A stretch of DNA of 13,226 nt, from NCBI GenBank assembly GCA_964405325.1, contig CAYONM010000101.1, forward strand, positions 1 through 13,226, written 5' to 3'. Below are positions 1-6,761 of the stretch, one piece after another (the stretch's first letter is position 1; each line of letters starts with the position of its first letter). Source of the DNA: CAYONM01 sp964405325 (GTDB taxonomy: Bacteria > Planctomycetota > UBA11346). The position numbers were made by a program, and so were the translations under genes. The notes under the pieces are model-generated. The model was not told the origin of the DNA, did not search any database, and saw only the letters and a list, made by a program, of their open reading frames with translations.

Positions 1-9
1 TATCGCTTA

Positions 10-24
10 CATATACTCGATATG
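10..24. other. Small perfect hairpin beside repeat copy A
   Basis: CATAT and ATATG form a perfect 5-bp stem around the loop ACTCG. It lies just beyond the shared 61 bases, on the side away from pepN. It may belong to a longer version of the repeat whose matching part is missing at the other window end. The stem is short and AT-rich, so it could be chance. Confidence 0.3.
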
Positions 25-37
25 CTCGCTCTTCGCG

Positions 38-98
38 CCTTGAAGGATCGACAACATCTCTGCGCGATCTGCTACCTTTATTTCTTTCCGCACCCTTA
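38..98 (-). repeat. 61-bp gene-end repeat, copy A (after pepN)
   Basis: Read on the minus strand, this element starts with the TAA stop codon of the aminopeptidase gene and runs downstream. It matches 13166-13226 in 59 of 61 positions, in inverted orientation within the window. The differences are T/A at the seventh base and G/T in the GAGAT-TTGTCG stretch. It contains a small stem GATCG/CGATC with a 14-base loop and ends in the odd palindrome CCTTCAAGG. Both copies directly follow a gene and have the same polarity relative to it, as expected for a dispersed 3'-end or REP-like repeat. The family is not recognised. Confidence 0.85.
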
Positions 99-2753
99 GT
101 CCGCCAAGGCCCGCGTCACGATCTCGTAGCTGTCCTTGGACAGCCCGGGCAGGTCGCGAATGCGCTCCAGCTGCTGGCGCATCCGGGCCTGACGGTCTTT
201 GTCGTAGCGACGCCAGGCGTTGAAGCCGGAGACCAGCCGGGCCGCCACTTGAGGATTACGGGGGTCGAGTTCACAGACGACATCCGCCAGCAATCGGTAG
301 CCGTCACCGCTGGCATCATGGAAGTAACGGTGGTTGGCCTGCGAAAAGACGCCGATCAGACTGCGAACGCGATTGGGATTGCTGAGGGTGAAGGCCGGAT
401 GCGCCAGGAGCTGATGGACGTGCGTGAGCACGGCCGGGTGCTGAGCCCGTGCCTGCAGCGAAAACCACTTATCCATGACCAGGGCCACGTGTTGCCATTG
501 CTGCTGAAAGGCGCCCAGAGCCTCGGTTCGACGTGGATGCTCGGTATCGATCAGAGCCTGCAGAGCCCCCTCCTGGTCGGTCATGCCCTGGGCCACGCTG
601 AATTGCTGCCAGGCCAATTCGATGCCTTCGGGATCATTGATACTGCAGAGCAAGGCCAACAGCAGGTTCTTCAGCCGACGATTGCCAACTTCCGCTGGCG
701 ACCGGCCGCCTTGGTCGGCTGCTTGCAAGCGCTGATACCGCTGCAGCAACTGATCACGCCCGGCGCGGACACAGGCATCGCGCAGCAAACGCCGGCTGCG
801 ATGCAAGGCCTCCACCGGCACCGGCTGCAGGACCTGCGCCAGTAGCCGCTCGCTGGGCAGGGTCAGCGCCTGAGCGGTCAGAGCACCGTCCAAGTCGTCA
901 TTCTGGACCACCGCCAACCAAGCCTCGATAAACGCCCCGGCATTGGCTGGCAGCTCATCGCTGGCGACCATCCGCAGAATCAGCTCGCTCGCCAAGTCCT
1001 GTCCCGCCTGCCAGCGATTGAAGTCGTCGCGATCGTGCGCCAAGCGCAAAGCCAAATCCCCAGACTCTGCTTCATAGACCAGTTTCACCGGTGCTGAAAA
1101 ACCTCGCAACAGACTGAGCACCGGTCGCTCATCCAGGTCGCGCAGAACCAGGCGCTGCTCATTCTCGGTGACCTCGACCAGCCAAGCCCCATCCACCTGT
1201 CGCAAAGCGTGATGATCGCTGACGACCGGCAGCTCACCACCGTCTGCGCCCAGTACACCGAAACGAACCGGAATGACCACCGGCTCCTGGCCGGTGTGGC
1301 GACCAGTATAGCGCTGGAGAAACAGCAGCTCGGCGCTACGGGCATCGGCATCGTAATGACAGGACACGCTCAACTCAGGCGTGCCTGCCTGGCTGTACCA
1401 CCGAGCAAATTGCTCCAGGTCGACGCCGTTCGCGTCGGCCATGGCAGCACGAAAATCATCACAGGTCACCGACTGTTCATCATGTCGCTGGAAATACAGG
1501 TCCATGCCCGCACGAAATCCGGTCTCACCCAACAGGGTCTGGTACAGGCGAATGACCTCGGCCCCCTTCTCGTACACCGTAATGGTGTAGAAATTATCCA
1601 TGCTGATGTAGGAGTCCGGCCGGATGGGATGTGCCATCGGCCCATCATCCTGGGGAAACTGCACGGTTTTCAGGAGATTCACATCGTCAATGCGCTTGAC
1701 CGCCGGGCTGGTCATCTCGGCGGTGAATTCCTGATCGCGGAAAACCGTCAACCCTTCCTTGAGCGTCAGCTGGAACCAATCGCGACAGGTAATGCGATTG
1801 CCCGTCCAATTATGAAAATATTCGTGCGCAATCACGCCTTCGATCGCTTCATAGTCGTGATCAGTGGCGGTATCGGGGCGCGCCAACACGAATTTGCTGT
1901 TGAAGATATTCAAACCCTTGTTTTCCATCGCCCCCATATTGAAGTCGTCCACTGCGACAATCATATACAGGTCCAAATCGTATTCGCGGTCGAAGCGCTG
2001 CTCGTCCCAGGCCATGGCCTTCTGCAGCGATTTCAGGGCATGCGCACACTTGTCCGCATTGCGATGTTCAACCCAGATCTCCAGGCGGACATCACGGCCG
2101 CCCATGGTCCGGAATTGTCCCGCGTGGCAATGCAGGTCACCAGCCACCAGGGCGAAGAGATAACTGGGCTTGGGAAAGGGATCCTCCCACTGCACACTGT
2201 GTCGGCCGTCCCCCAGCGCCGTCGTCTCCAGACGATTGCCATTGGACAACAGCACAGGATAGCGCTCTCGCGATGCGGTGATCCGAGTCCGATAACGCGC
2301 CATGACATCCGGTCGATCCAGCATGAAGGCGATACGCCGGAAGCCCATGGCCTCACACTGGGTACAAAACATGTCGCCTGAGCGGTAGAGGCCGGACAAA
2401 CGGGTGTTGTTCTGGGGCCAGATCACCACTTCGGTAGCGACGCTGCAACGATCGGGCAGATCGAAAATGGTCAGTGACCTCGCATCCAGACGGAAGCACT
2501 CCGGGGCAAGCACTTCGCCATCCACCAGGACCGCCCGAAGATCCAGCTCCTCACCATCCAGAATCAGATCTGCTCGTGGCTGTGCTGAGTCCCGCTGCAG
2601 TTGCAGCAAACACCGAACCACGGTCTCTGCTTCGTCAAGATGAACATCGAGATCGACCTGGGTGCAACGGAAGGCCGAAGGGCGATAGTCGTGCCGGTAG
2701 ACCGGCTGTGGGGAGGGATCGGATGCGCTCATGAACGCAGCATGCCCTGGCAT
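96..2753 (-). CDS. pepN: Aminopeptidase N (M1 family, PepN type)
   Basis: Zinc metallopeptidase that removes N-terminal residues from peptides in the cytoplasm during protein turnover. The N-terminal YRHDYRP block resembles the start of enterobacterial PepN. The substrate-anchoring GAMEN motif is at residues 274-278. The zinc site HEYFH is at 310-314 with the third ligand Glu at 333, the classic HExxH-x18-E spacing. The transition-state Tyr is in VYEKGAEV near residue 394. Length is 885 residues, against about 870 in E. coli, with the full helical C-terminal domain present. No signal peptide is seen. The ATG shares one base with the trmH stop (TGATG), so translation is probably coupled; a GGAGG lies 15 bases upstream, which is rather far. 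An internal ATG at 2732 (residue 8) gives an N-terminus closer to E. coli PepN and is a plausible alternative start. Confidence 0.97.
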   Translation of the reverse strand: MPGHAAFMSASDPSPQPVYRHDYRPSAFRCTQVDLDVHLDEAETVVRCLLQLQRDSAQPRADLILDGEELDLRAVLVDGEVLAPECFRLDARSLTIFDLPDRCSVATEVVIWPQNNTRLSGLYRSGDMFCTQCEAMGFRRIAFMLDRPDVMARYRTRITASRERYPVLLSNGNRLETTALGDGRHSVQWEDPFPKPSYLFALVAGDLHCHAGQFRTMGGRDVRLEIWVEHRNADKCAHALKSLQKAMAWDEQRFDREYDLDLYMIVAVDDFNMGAMENKGLNIFNSKFVLARPDTATDHDYEAIEGVIAHEYFHNWTGNRITCRDWFQLTLKEGLTVFRDQEFTAEMTSPAVKRIDDVNLLKTVQFPQDDGPMAHPIRPDSYISMDNFYTITVYEKGAEVIRLYQTLLGETGFRAGMDLYFQRHDEQSVTCDDFRAAMADANGVDLEQFARWYSQAGTPELSVSCHYDADARSAELLFLQRYTGRHTGQEPVVIPVRFGVLGADGGELPVVSDHHALRQVDGAWLVEVTENEQRLVLRDLDERPVLSLLRGFSAPVKLVYEAESGDLALRLAHDRDDFNRWQAGQDLASELILRMVASDELPANAGAFIEAWLAVVQNDDLDGALTAQALTLPSERLLAQVLQPVPVEALHRSRRLLRDACVRAGRDQLLQRYQRLQAADQGGRSPAEVGNRRLKNLLLALLCSINDPEGIELAWQQFSVAQGMTDQEGALQALIDTEHPRRTEALGAFQQQWQHVALVMDKWFSLQARAQHPAVLTHVHQLLAHPAFTLSNPNRVRSLIGVFSQANHRYFHDASGDGYRLLADVVCELDPRNPQVAARLVSGFNAWRRYDKDRQARMRQQLERIRDLPGLSKDSYEIVTRALAD

Positions 2754-3538
2754 CAGGCCGTGTCGACGCCTCCGGATGATTGACCGTCATACACATCCAA
2801 CACCGCACCATCACGGTCGAAGCCCGGCCGCACATGACGATCGGCCAATATGGCAGCTTCGCCAGCCGCTCCTTTCTGTCGTCGCAGCCAGTTTTCGTAT
2901 GTTTTCCGCTGACTGACGGCATCCAGATCACCAGCAGCATCGGCATTGAGTGCCTGCTGGCGGAGATGATAGAGCGTCACTGCGGCCGAAACCGACAGAT
3001 TCAGACTCTCCGTAAAACCCTGCATGGGGATCAGAAAGAAACCATCGGCACCATCCTTCGCCGCCTGACTGACCCCCTCCGCCTCCGAGCCGAACACGAC
3101 CGCCAGCGGACCGGTCGCTTGGACCTGCCCCAACTGCTCCAGATTGCAAACCGCCTTTGCTGCGAGATCGGACACAAAAATGCGGTAGCCATCTGCCCGC
3201 AAGGACGCGTAAGCCTCATCAATATGGGCATGGACCTGCAGATCCACATACAGATGAGTCCCCTGAGAGACTTTCCGGTTGATCTTGAACCGATTGCGTC
3301 CCGTCACCACATGCACCCGATGGATGCCGAAGGCATCGCAAGTCCGCACTACAGCGGTGGCATTATGGGGATCGAAACAATCTTCCACCACCACTGCTGG
3401 ATTCAGACAACGGCGAGCCAGAACCTGTCGATATTTCCAAGCACGGGTTTCGGTCAACAAAGCATCGCCGACATGTTCCCCCACCGGTGACGGCAGGTCG
3501 TGCTGAAATTTCGCCCCGGCATGATCATGACCGCGCAT
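2753..3538 (-). CDS. trmH: tRNA (guanosine-2'-O-)-methyltransferase, SpoU/TrmH family
   Basis: SPOUT-fold enzyme that transfers a methyl group from SAM to a ribose 2'-OH, most likely Gm18 of tRNA. All three SpoU motifs are present in the 261-residue product: NATAVVRT at about 59-66 with the catalytic-type Arg, VVFGSEAEGVS at about 147-157, and IPMQGFTESLNLSVSAAV at about 170-187. The preceding VVVEDCFDPHNA block is typical of TrmH rather than TrmL or RlmB. The open frame extends much further upstream, to 3916, but that part overlaps the Rieske gene and has no family similarity. The ATG at 3538 is preceded by AAAGGA nine bases upstream and overlaps the Rieske stop by 14 bases. Substrate specificity is inferred from family resemblance. 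Confidence 0.92.
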   Translation of the reverse strand: MRGHDHAGAKFQHDLPSPVGEHVGDALLTETRAWKYRQVLARRCLNPAVVVEDCFDPHNATAVVRTCDAFGIHRVHVVTGRNRFKINRKVSQGTHLYVDLQVHAHIDEAYASLRADGYRIFVSDLAAKAVCNLEQLGQVQATGPLAVVFGSEAEGVSQAAKDGADGFFLIPMQGFTESLNLSVSAAVTLYHLRQQALNADAAGDLDAVSQRKTYENWLRRQKGAAGEAAILADRHVRPGFDRDGAVLDVYDGQSSGGVDTA

Positions 3539-3842
3539 CGAACAGGATCCTTTCACCATCGATTTGGATCGGAACCCGTTCCAGGCAACGCCCGAGCGCT
3601 GGACCATCAACACAGTCGCCGGTCGCCGCATCGAAACGCGCACCATGCATACTGCAGAGCAGACGACCATCCGGCTCCAGACACCGACCATTCCCCCAAT
3701 CCAGGGTGGCCCCGGCATGCGGACAACGGTTGAGAAAAGCCTGCACCACTCCGCCCGACTTAACCAGAATGACCTCCTCCTGGTCATCAGCCGGATGCGG
3801 CACGGTGATCTGATCGAAATCGAGTCCGTCGTGCAAAAGCAT
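3525..3842 (-). CDS. Rieske-type [2Fe-2S] ferredoxin
   Basis: Small electron-transfer protein of 105 residues carrying one Rieske cluster. The ligands are visible as C40-P-H42 and C63-S-M-H66, separated by the usual loop. The chain keeps the beta-rich Rieske fold and ends soon after it. The disulfide Cys pair of cytochrome bc1-type Rieske proteins is absent, so this is the soluble ferredoxin or nitrite-reductase-small-subunit style. No partner oxidoreductase is seen nearby and its redox partner is unknown. The ATG at 3842 is my preferred start; the frame also allows a TTG at 3875 that would add 11 residues. Neither has a clear ribosome binding site. It is the first gene of a minus-strand operon with trmH and pepN and is divergent from the pentapeptide gene. 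A Tat-signal-like peptide is encoded just upstream in another frame. Confidence 0.88.
   Translation of the reverse strand: MLLHDGLDFDQITVPHPADDQEEVILVKSGGVVQAFLNRCPHAGATLDWGNGRCLEPDGRLLCSMHGARFDAATGDCVDGPALGRCLERVPIQIDGERILFDARS
3548..3553 (-). promoter_or_regulatory. Ribosome binding site fixing the trmH start
   Basis: AAAGGA on the minus strand lies inside the end of the Rieske gene, nine bases before the ATG at 3538. It supports that start over the longer upstream open frame. Confidence 0.6.
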
Positions 3843-3889
3843 GCCAGCAGCTTGGTATCGGCATCGCCCCGGCAACCGCCAAGACCCCC

Positions 3890-5359
3890 ATGCCTGCAGC
3901 TGCTAGCATACAGCACTCCCGACGACAGGCTGTCGTCATGCCCTGGGACCCATCACGGATCGCGGCCATCGAGCACCACATCCACGGTCGTGAGTGGCAA
4001 AGCGTGGAGCGACTGCCGCATCTCGCCTGTCATTTTCAGGAATGCTGTTTCCGCGATTGTACCCTTGAGCGCCAGCACTGGCATGACTGCGTGTTCGAAC
4101 ATTGTAGCTGGGAACAAGGGCGATGGTCACAAGCCGTCTTCACGAACTGCCAATTCATCGACTGTGAATGGTTTCAAACCGACATTACCAACAGCGATCT
4201 GTGTCACTGCTTGGTCACAGGTGGCGACTGGCGTCCGCGCACGGTCAGCCGCCTCAAACTGAGCGACGGTGAGTGGTCCACCGTGCGGATCGAAGCCGAT
4301 CGCTTCAAACAATGGCAGGCCGAAGACTGTCTGTTCGCGGGATGTCAGCTCGAAGGCCCACGGATCCAGCATGGCCAATGGCTGCGCTGTTCCTTCCAGG
4401 AAACCAAATGGCCGCGTCACATCGACAAACAATCCTTTACCGAATGCGATTGGCACAACACCGACTGGGAGCGTCGTCAGTTGCTGCGCTGTTCCTTTAG
4501 CGACTGTTCCATGCTCCGTCACCGCTGGTTTCAGAGCAGCTGTCGCCATTGCCGCTTCAGCGCTTGCGACCTGCGCGCCTGGCGTCTGGCCGGCAGCGAT
4601 TGGAATCGCTGCCATTTCGACGACTGCAATCTGCACCGCTGGCGGTGGCAACAGAGCAATTGGACCAACTGCGGTTTCGGGTCCTGCACGTGGCGCAATG
4701 GCGATGACAGCCCACGTGGCTGGGACAGCAGCGCCCATACCCAGACCTGCTGGCAGGACATGGACCTCCATGCCCTGTCCTGGAGTGGCCGGCATATGGA
4801 CGCGCATCGCTTCATCGCTTGCAACCTACAGCAGGCCAATTTCACCGGCTGTCGCTGCAATGATTGTGAATGGCAGCGCTGCGATCTCCGCCAAGCCAAT
4901 TTGCAACGCTGCGGTGGCAGCCGTGCTGCGTTCATGGATTGCGACTTGCGCGAAACGATCTTCGATGGCGGCTGTTGGCAGCAGCTGGATCTGATCGATA
5001 ACCGGCTCGGCCACACTTCGCTGCGATACTCCGAGCTCTACGAATGCAATCTCAGTGGGCTCGATCTGGGCCTGGTCGACTGCCGAGATGCGCTGTGGCG
5101 TGACTGCATGCTGTGCGGCATGACTGGTCCGGGCCTACGCCCAGGCTGGCGTCGTCTGCACCGCTGCGATTGCGACGAGGCCGAGCTGGATGGCGCCAAC
5201 CTTTGTGATATCGACCTGCGCCACTCCAGCTTCCGCCATGCCTCGCTCAAAAATGCTCGCCTCTGCGGCTGCGATCTGCGCGGCTGCGACTTGACCGACT
5301 GCCAATTGGATGGCGCCGATCTACGCGACGCCCGCCGGAACGGCGAACGTCGCGACTGA
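3890..5359 (+). CDS. Cys/Trp-rich pentapeptide-repeat protein
   Basis: Protein of 489 residues predicted to form a right-handed quadrilateral beta-helix. From residue 47 the chain runs in clean five-residue register, for example CHFQE-CCFRD-CTLER, continuing for about 14 pentads before the first irregularity. The i-2 position, normally Ala, is mostly Cys, and the central i position is Phe, Leu or very often Trp. I count about 43 Cys and 27 Trp. Canonical AxL pentads (DGANL, DGADL) appear only near the C-terminus. No signal peptide or membrane segment is seen, so it is probably cytoplasmic. Function is unknown: DNA mimicry as in Qnr/MfpA is one known role of the fold, but the Cys column is unusual. 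The start is uncertain: ATG 3890 and ATG 3938 both lack a good ribosome binding site. It diverges from the Rieske operon and converges with the MerR gene, seven bases apart. Confidence 0.88.
   Translation: MPAAASIQHSRRQAVVMPWDPSRIAAIEHHIHGREWQSVERLPHLACHFQECCFRDCTLERQHWHDCVFEHCSWEQGRWSQAVFTNCQFIDCEWFQTDITNSDLCHCLVTGGDWRPRTVSRLKLSDGEWSTVRIEADRFKQWQAEDCLFAGCQLEGPRIQHGQWLRCSFQETKWPRHIDKQSFTECDWHNTDWERRQLLRCSFSDCSMLRHRWFQSSCRHCRFSACDLRAWRLAGSDWNRCHFDDCNLHRWRWQQSNWTNCGFGSCTWRNGDDSPRGWDSSAHTQTCWQDMDLHALSWSGRHMDAHRFIACNLQQANFTGCRCNDCEWQRCDLRQANLQRCGGSRAAFMDCDLRETIFDGGCWQQLDLIDNRLGHTSLRYSELYECNLSGLDLGLVDCRDALWRDCMLCGMTGPGLRPGWRRLHRCDCDEAELDGANLCDIDLRHSSFRHASLKNARLCGCDLRGCDLTDCQLDGADLRDARRNGERRD
3921..3937. 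promoter_or_regulatory. Perfect 7-bp dyad between divergent genes
   Basis: GACGACA and TGTCGTC are exact inverted repeats around the centre GGC. The dyad lies between the start of the Rieske operon and the ATG at 3938 that is one candidate start of the pentapeptide gene. It could be an operator shared by both transcripts or a small 5'-UTR hairpin. If the pentapeptide gene starts at 3890, the dyad is inside coding sequence and the case weakens. Confidence 0.35.
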
Positions 5360-5366
5360 AGCTGGC

Positions 5367-6224
5367 TCAGTTTACGCCCACCGGACTCCGGCTCTGACGC
5401 AGCAGCTGCTGCACGCAAAGCGGGACCTGGTCCAACTGCAGACTCCGCTCGCTTTCCAGAGCCGTCAAATGCCCCAGATGCAGTCGATCCGGCAAGGGGG
5501 TCAGGCGATCACTCACCGTGATCAGCCGACTCTGATCACTGGGCTCATGGCTCACCACCGAAGCCGACACCCCAGCCAAATTCAGCCCCAATGCAGCAAC
5601 CAAGGCCAGACATTCGTCTTCGGCTTCCAATGGCTGCAGGGCGATGGCCCCCTTGCGGGCAGGATAACGAGCCAACAGATCACGACAGCGAGCGCAAATG
5701 GCCTCCTGCAGTATGGTGCGCATAGCTGGAACATTTCCCGGACTCCCCACCGGCAAACGCCTGGTCTCGGCCAGGGTCACCAGCACCGGTAGATAACAGG
5801 CAGCCAGGAGTTGCTGTGGATGCAAAGACCAATTCGCGCGCTCAATCAGCGTGCGAATCGCACCATATTGCTGATGGCGCAAAGCGCTGAGCAAATCTGC
5901 ATGGAAACGACGAGCCTCGCCATGAATGGGCAGCGGCAGCGAACCGAGTCGGGCATAGGGACTCTCCATCGGCGCGTGCTGTCGTGGGATCACCGGATTG
6001 CCGTCCTTGATCAGGCTGCTGATGGCGTGGCCCTGGCGCACCAATTCCGCGATTCGTTTCAATTCCTCGATCTGCTGATAATCATAGATCCGATACCCGT
6101 TCTGACGACGCTGGGGCTTTGGCCAACCGTATCGTGCCTCCCAAATACGCAGAACGCTGGGATTGAGGTCGCAGGCCTTGCCGGCTTCCTGGATGCTGAA
6201 CTGGGTTTTGTGGCTGAGTAGCAT
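5367..6224 (-). CDS. MerR-family regulator with degenerate B12-sensor-like C-terminus
   Basis: Predicted transcription factor of 285 residues. Residues about 8-75 form the winged-helix MerR domain, with the typical string SVLRIWEARYGWPKPQR followed by NGYRIYDYQQIEELKRI. Residues about 100-185 look like the helical bundle that precedes a cobalamin domain in CarH/LitR-type regulators, and about 190-255 resemble a Rossmann-like B12-binding half. The DxHxxG cobalamin motif is missing and the Trp and Glu-His contacts of CarH are not found where expected, so B12 sensing is doubtful. The ATG at 6224 has a good GAGGTG ribosome binding site at 6229-6234. The gene is convergent with the pentapeptide gene and may regulate itself through the upstream hairpin. 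Its targets are unknown. Confidence 0.85.
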   Translation of the reverse strand: MLLSHKTQFSIQEAGKACDLNPSVLRIWEARYGWPKPQRRQNGYRIYDYQQIEELKRIAELVRQGHAISSLIKDGNPVIPRQHAPMESPYARLGSLPLPIHGEARRFHADLLSALRHQQYGAIRTLIERANWSLHPQQLLAACYLPVLVTLAETRRLPVGSPGNVPAMRTILQEAICARCRDLLARYPARKGAIALQPLEAEDECLALVAALGLNLAGVSASVVSHEPSDQSRLITVSDRLTPLPDRLHLGHLTALESERSLQLDQVPLCVQQLLRQSRSPVGVN

Positions 6225-6267
6225 AGGACACCTCGTTGGGAACGTGATGCGCAGAGGTTACGGCTAT

Positions 6268-6304
6268 ACCCATCGAAGAGCGAGTCCGGCTCACGCTAAT
6301 GGGT
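6268..6304. promoter_or_regulatory. Imperfect dyad upstream of the MerR gene
   Basis: ACCCAT at 6268-6273 pairs with ATGGGT at 6299-6304. Inside it, AGCGAG pairs with CTCACGCT with one bulged base around the loop TCCGG. It lies 44 bases upstream of the MerR start codon. It could be an autoregulatory operator or an RNA stem in the leader. No run of T follows on either strand, so a terminator is unlikely. Confidence 0.35.
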
Positions 6305-6439
6305 GCATATGATTCGTGTATACCCCTCGGCCATTCCTGGCTTGATAGCGCCGGGCCGGTGCACTGTCGGGGCGAATCGTCACCGGCGGCTTGTGCCGGA
6401 TCACGCTCGGCTAGTATCCGCCGCCCCAGGAATCCCCAC

Positions 6440-6556
6440 ATGCCCGAACTGCTCCGTCTCCAGGCCGCCCAGGCCTTGGTCCCCACCGATTGGTCCCCCC
6501 GTGTGCTGGTGGGCCTCGATGGCTTCATCGATGACAACACTGCATCAGACAGATAA
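6440..6556 (+). pseudogene. Truncated PfkB/ribokinase-type kinase start
   Basis: A 38-codon frame starts at an ATG preceded by AGGAA seven bases upstream. Its product ends in VLVGLDGFIDD followed by a short unrelated tail and TAA. The GxDGFxD string near the N-terminus is typical of the first beta-strand of PfkB-family sugar kinases, where it begins the substrate pocket. The remaining roughly 250-300 residues of such an enzyme are not found downstream in any frame. Similarity appears to stop near 6535, just before an AT-richer stretch. It is either a decayed or rearranged gene 5' end, or a small unrelated ORF with a chance match. The recognition rests on one short motif. Confidence 0.4.
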
Positions 6557-6749
6557 ATCCTTCCCGTCGCGGTATTTATGCATTGTAAGCGTTTGTGCGC
6601 GTGAAGCCCTGTCTTGTGGCCTGAATATTTTCGCGCAAGATGGCTCGCCAGCCATTACCTGAACCTGTCTATGTTTGGTGGCGCAATGGAGCTGCTCATC
6701 CGAGCCAAAGCCCATTGCTCCGTCCATTTTCCTGATATTAGCTCAACGT

Positions 6750-6756
6750 GGGGGTG
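6750..6756 (+). promoter_or_regulatory. Strong Shine-Dalgarno sequence deciding the dnaA start
   Basis: GGGGGTG can pair along seven bases with the 16S rRNA 3' end CACCTCC, with one G-U wobble. It lies five bases before the TTG at 6762. This supports TTG 6762 over the in-frame TTG at 6675, which has no ribosome binding site. Confidence 0.6.
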
Positions 6757-6761
6757 CCCCT

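Larger units (their letters stand above)
6225..6761. other. Intergenic region before dnaA
   Basis: It holds the MerR leader with its dyad, the kinase remnant, and from about 6540 an AT-richer stretch leading to dnaA. The dnaA promoter should lie in that stretch, but I cannot choose a convincing -35/-10 pair. I see no cluster of TTATNCACA-type DnaA boxes, so an origin cannot be claimed here. Confidence 0.6.

Noticed and set aside
25..35. 11-base string shared between the left end and the MerR leader at 6274-6284
   Set aside because: Many 11-base matches are expected by chance in a sequence of this length.
463..475. DnaA-box-like TTATCCATG
   Set aside because: A single imperfect match inside the pepN coding sequence with no cluster; expected by chance.
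1209..2381. Long plus-strand frame of 390 codons opposite pepN
   Set aside because: It lies entirely antisense to the catalytic domain of a clear aminopeptidase and has no family features; it is a shadow frame.
3787..3981. Minus-strand 64-codon frame as an independent gene
   Set aside because: Most of it overlaps the Rieske gene in another frame; only its signal-like start is of interest and is reported as a possible frameshift.
6585..6605. LacI/cre-like string around TTGTAAGCGTTT
   Set aside because: Only one half matches; the sequence is not a palindrome around the central CG, so it is not a credible operator.
6545..6727. Minus-strand 60-codon frame before dnaA, with AGGA close to its ATG
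   Set aside because: The ribosome binding site is too close to the ATG, the product resembles nothing, and it overlaps the likely dnaA promoter region.
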